From NCBI GenBank assembly GCA_026990815.1, contig JALXCS010000046.1, positions 1 through 8,426 on the forward strand: a stretch of DNA of 8,426 nucleotides, written 5' to 3'. The position numbers were made by a program, and so were the translations under genes. The stretch is from Methylomonas sp. (GTDB lineage: Bacteria > Pseudomonadota > Gammaproteobacteria > Methylococcales > Methylomonadaceae). Below, in pieces: positions 5,997 through 8,426 of this stretch (its first letter is position 1; each line of letters starts with the position of its first letter). The notes under the pieces are model-generated. The model was not told the DNA's origin. It saw nothing but the letters and a program-made list of their open reading frames with translations, and made no database searches.

Positions 5997-7038
5997 ACAA
6001 GTCCATAAAATGCTGCGTGACATGCTTCGTGCCCGAGCGTTCGAAGAACGGGCGGCTGAAGAATACAGTAAGGGAAGTTTTGCCGGTTTTTTGCATCTGT
6101 ATCCTGGAGAAGAGGCAGTCGCGGTGGGCGTTATTCATGCTACTGAACCAGCAGACTATATTGTAACCACCTATCGAGAACATGTTCATGCCCTGGTTCG
6201 TGGAACCCCCTCTAAAGCAATTATGGCCGAATTATTTGGCCGTCGGGATGGCATCTGCAAAGGCATGGGCGGGTCGATGCATTTATTTGATGCAGAGCGC
6301 CGGTTTATGGGGGGCTATGCCATTGTTGGAGAAACCTATCCCATTGCCATTGGTGTCGGTTATGCCATCTTGTTACGCAATTTGCCGGAAGCTGTAATCT
6401 GTTTTTTTGGTGATGGGGCTGTCAACCAGGGCACTTTTCATGAGTCTCTCAATATGGCAGCACTATGGCGATTGCCGGTGTTATTTGTGTGCGAAAACAA
6501 TCATTATCAAATTGGCACAGAAATCCATCGTCATTCTGCGCAGACTGACGTATACAAACGCGCATCAGCCTACAATATTCCTTCTGAAAAAATTAACGGC
6601 ATGGATGTATTGTCTGTTTACAGTACAACTGAGCGCTTACTTAAACAGATTCGAAATGGCGGTGGTCCTTATTTGTTAGAGCTTGAAACTTACCGTTTTC
6701 GGGGGCATTCCATGGCAGACCCAGGAACTTATCGACCCTCGGTTGAAGTGCACTCATTCACCAGCCAGGATCCTATTTCCATTGCCGCACATGAACTGGA
6801 GTCCAGTTATCCCACCGCTGAAGAAATTGCCAAAGTTGGGCCTGACTGCATTACCCAATTAACAGAACAAGCTCAACAAACCGGACATTTACTTGAACAG
6901 GATTTGGAACTAATAAAAAAAGACATCGAAAACGAAATCGATGCTGCAGTGGATTTTGCCATGAACAGCCCCGAACCGACGATGGATGAATGCTGGTTAT
7001 GTTTTCAGAATAATCAACGGGCTGAAACGCTACTTTAG
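5986..7038 (+). CDS. pdhA: Pyruvate dehydrogenase E1 component, alpha subunit
   Basis: A 350-aa subunit of the heterotetrameric (alpha2beta2) thiamine diphosphate enzyme that decarboxylates pyruvate and passes the acetyl group to the E2 lipoyl arm. Visible signatures are the N-terminal helix RAFEERAAEEYSKG, HLYPGEEAVAVG at 37-48, TYREHVHAL at 62-70, ELFGRRDGICKGMGGSMH at 82-99, and the thiamine/Mg motif beginning GDG at 142-144 and ending N171-N172. RFRGHSMADPGTYR (237-250) includes H241, which meets the cofactor, and the conserved serine of the loop that is phosphorylated in eukaryotes. Length is usual for bacterial E1 alpha. The start at 5986 is fixed by its ribosome site, overlapping the AhpD-like gene. 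The TAG stop overlaps the ribosome site of pdhB. Related acetoin or branched-chain E1 enzymes cannot be fully excluded, but the loop sequences look like PDH. Confidence 0.92.
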   Translation: MEREQVHKMLRDMLRARAFEERAAEEYSKGSFAGFLHLYPGEEAVAVGVIHATEPADYIVTTYREHVHALVRGTPSKAIMAELFGRRDGICKGMGGSMHLFDAERRFMGGYAIVGETYPIAIGVGYAILLRNLPEAVICFFGDGAVNQGTFHESLNMAALWRLPVLFVCENNHYQIGTEIHRHSAQTDVYKRASAYNIPSEKINGMDVLSVYSTTERLLKQIRNGGGPYLLELETYRFRGHSMADPGTYRPSVEVHSFTSQDPISIAAHELESSYPTAEEIAKVGPDCITQLTEQAQQTGHLLEQDLELIKKDIENEIDAAVDFAMNSPEPTMDECWLCFQNNQRAETLL

Positions 7039-7041
7039 GAG
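7037..7041 (+). promoter_or_regulatory. Ribosome binding site deciding the pdhB start
   Basis: AGGAG shares its first two bases with the TAG stop of pdhA. It lies nine bases before the ATG at 7051 and only three before the in-frame GTG at 7045, which favours the ATG. Confidence 0.75.
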
Positions 7042-7050
7042 TGAGTGATT

Positions 7051-8034
7051 ATGCACGAAGAAATTTTATATTGGCAAGCTTTGAACCGTGCGCTGGATAT
7101 TGCCATGGCAAAAGATTCCTCGGTATTCATATTAGGGGAGGATGTCGGACTGTTTGGTGGTACTTACCGGGTTACCGAAGGTCTTTATTCCAAATATGGC
7201 GAAGCAAGAGTGCGTGACACGCCCATTTCGGAAAATAGTTTTACGGGCTTAGGTGTCGGTGCGGCAATGATCGGCATGCGGCCTGTCGTTGAAATCATGA
7301 CGGTGAATTTCGCCTTGTTAGCGCTTGATGCGATCATCAATATGGCGGCTAAAATCCCTTTTATGTCGGGCGGACAATACGCCATGCCGTTGGTCATCCG
7401 CATGCCAGGCGGGGTGGCCAAACAGCTTGCCGCTCAACATTCACAGCGTTTGGAACACACCATGATGAATGTTCCGGGGTTAAGAATTGCCGTTCCATCC
7501 ACTCCGCAAGATGCCTTTTGGCAGTTCTCTCAGGCAATAGAAAGTGATGATCCGATTATCTTGCTGGAACATGAATTGCTCTATTTCACCAAGGGTGTTT
7601 TGGATTCAAGTATTGAAGCGTTACCCATGCATAAAGCCCAGGTTCGCCGCAAAGGAAAGCACCTGACCATTATCAGTTACTCCAAACATGCCTTGGTCAG
7701 TTTGCAGGCAGCCGAGCAATTGGCCCAGCAAGGTATTGATACGGAAGTCATTGATTTACGAAGTCTTAGCCCGATTGACTGGGAAACCTGTATAGAATCA
7801 ATACAACGGACCCATCGATTGATTGTCGTTGAAGAGGACTGTAAATTTGCCGGCGCTGGCGCTGAAATCGTCTCGGAATTAACCGAACGCTGTTTTTTTG
7901 AATTAGATGAAGCCCCGATTCGAGTTGCCGGCATGAACATCCCTACGCCCTTTAACGCCAAACTGGAAGCCGCCAGCATTCCGCAAGTCGAAGATATTGT
8001 TGCGGCGGCTCAAGGTTTTCGTTTGCCATCCTGA
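7051..8034 (+). CDS. pdhB: Pyruvate dehydrogenase E1 component, beta subunit
   Basis: A 327-aa partner of the alpha subunit. The N-terminal transketolase-like pyrimidine-binding domain (about 4-178) has FILGEDVGLFGGTYRVTEGL at 26-45, RDTPISENSFTGLGVGAA at 55-72 with the catalytic E61 that activates the thiamine ring, and AAQHSQRLE at 127-135 with the conserved active-site H130. The C-terminal transketolase domain follows, with EVIDLRSLSPIDWET and IVVEEDCKFAGAGAEI. It binds E2 through this C-terminal region in the family. Length is standard, and there is no N-terminal lipoyl domain of the kind fused to E1 beta in alphaproteobacteria. The gap to pdhA is 12 bases and to the E2 gene 21 bases, so this is a tight operon. 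The product name rests on the partner genes as well, since acetoin dehydrogenase beta chains look similar. Confidence 0.93.
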   Translation: MHEEILYWQALNRALDIAMAKDSSVFILGEDVGLFGGTYRVTEGLYSKYGEARVRDTPISENSFTGLGVGAAMIGMRPVVEIMTVNFALLALDAIINMAAKIPFMSGGQYAMPLVIRMPGGVAKQLAAQHSQRLEHTMMNVPGLRIAVPSTPQDAFWQFSQAIESDDPIILLEHELLYFTKGVLDSSIEALPMHKAQVRRKGKHLTIISYSKHALVSLQAAEQLAQQGIDTEVIDLRSLSPIDWETCIESIQRTHRLIVVEEDCKFAGAGAEIVSELTERCFFELDEAPIRVAGMNIPTPFNAKLEAASIPQVEDIVAAAQGFRLPS

Positions 8035-8055
8035 ACTAGCTTCGAGAGATCAACC

Positions 8056-8426
8056 ATGAAATACGAAATTACTCTTCCTGTATTATCCGACACCATGACC
8101 TCGGGTCGATTAGCGCGCTGGTTGAAACAACCGGGTGATAAAATTGAAAAAGGCGATGTGATCGCCGAAATGGAATCCGACAAAGCGATTATGGAAGTGG
8201 AAGCTTTCCATAGTGGTTATTTAATGGGCCCTTTGGCTCCGGTAGATACCGATATTCCTGTTGGACAGGTTATTGGTTATATTGCTGATGAACAAGAAGC
8301 GCAAAATACCAGTTATCCATCAGAAAACCAGGATGAAGAAAAAACAGAGGAAACCGTTGAAACGAATACCGACAAAGCAGAAAAGGTTACAAATCAAAGT
8401 ATCTCAGAACCACCCATTGTTAATCC
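8056..8426 (+). CDS. pdhC: Dihydrolipoamide acetyltransferase (E2), N-terminal part
   Basis: The first 123 codons of the pyruvate dehydrogenase E2 component; the gene runs off the window. Residues 1-80 form one lipoyl domain, with ITLPVLSDTMTSGRLARWLK at 5-24, PGDKIEKGDVIAEMESDKA at 26-44 and the lipoate-bearing K43, followed by MEVEAFHSGYL. From about 83 a charged Glu/Thr/Asn/Lys-rich segment reads as the flexible linker before the next domain. The peripheral subunit-binding and catalytic domains, and any second lipoyl domain, would lie beyond 8426. The ribosome site is modest (GAGAGA at 8044-8049, six bases before the ATG), weaker than those of pdhA and pdhB, but no alternative start keeps the lipoyl domain whole. 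The swinging arm would take acetyl from PdhAB and could also reduce the AhpD-like protein. Confidence 0.92.
   Translation, partial: MKYEITLPVLSDTMTSGRLARWLKQPGDKIEKGDVIAEMESDKAIMEVEAFHSGYLMGPLAPVDTDIPVGQVIGYIADEQEAQNTSYPSENQDEEKTEETVETNTDKAEKVTNQSISEPPIVN

Noticed and set aside
6182..6679. Plus-strand reading frames inside pdhA in another frame
   Set aside because: They are shadows of the pdhA coding sequence, with no domain resemblance.

Overview
The window looks like chromosomal DNA of a gammaproteobacterium, fairly AT-rich and possibly from the methanotroph/sulfur-oxidiser side of the class. This is inference from protein flavour, strong AGGAG-type ribosome sites, and a GTAGGTCGGGTTA-type hairpin of the REP kind common there. 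No rRNA, tRNA or CRISPR array is visible, so the taxon cannot be fixed from this sequence alone.

Layout: positions 1-194 hold no credible gene. A small membrane methyltransferase of the isoprenylcysteine carboxyl methyltransferase-like group lies on the minus strand (195-683), with a well-formed sigma70 promoter of its own. A 345-bp gene-free stretch (684-1028) follows, carrying a 16-bp palindrome and a pair of 15-16-bp repeats spaced 33 bp apart. From 1029 everything reads on the plus strand: a membrane-anchored Hsp20-type small heat shock protein, a DUF2934 protein, a 287-bp gap holding a possible MITE-like element with about 21-bp imperfect terminal inverted repeats, a six-helix membrane protein of unknown function, and then the metabolic block.

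The metabolic block is PEP synthase (ppsA, 801 aa), a REP-like hairpin, a SpoIIAA/STAS-like protein, an AhpD/carboxymuconolactone decarboxylase-fold protein with a complete E-x11-CxxC-x3-H redox motif, and the start of a pyruvate dehydrogenase operon: E1 alpha (pdhA), E1 beta (pdhB) and the lipoyl-domain start of E2 (pdhC), cut by the window end. The AhpD-like gene overlaps pdhA by 11 bases, so the two are probably translationally coupled.

Working together: PEP synthase makes PEP from pyruvate for gluconeogenesis, while PDH burns pyruvate to acetyl-CoA, so this locus sits on both exits of the pyruvate node. The AhpD-like protein may take electrons from the lipoyl domain of the neighbouring E2, as mycobacterial AhpD does from its E2. 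That is the most interesting functional hypothesis here. The Hsp20 and DUF2934 genes suggest that the locus is a stress-linked metabolic island, but that is inference from proximity.
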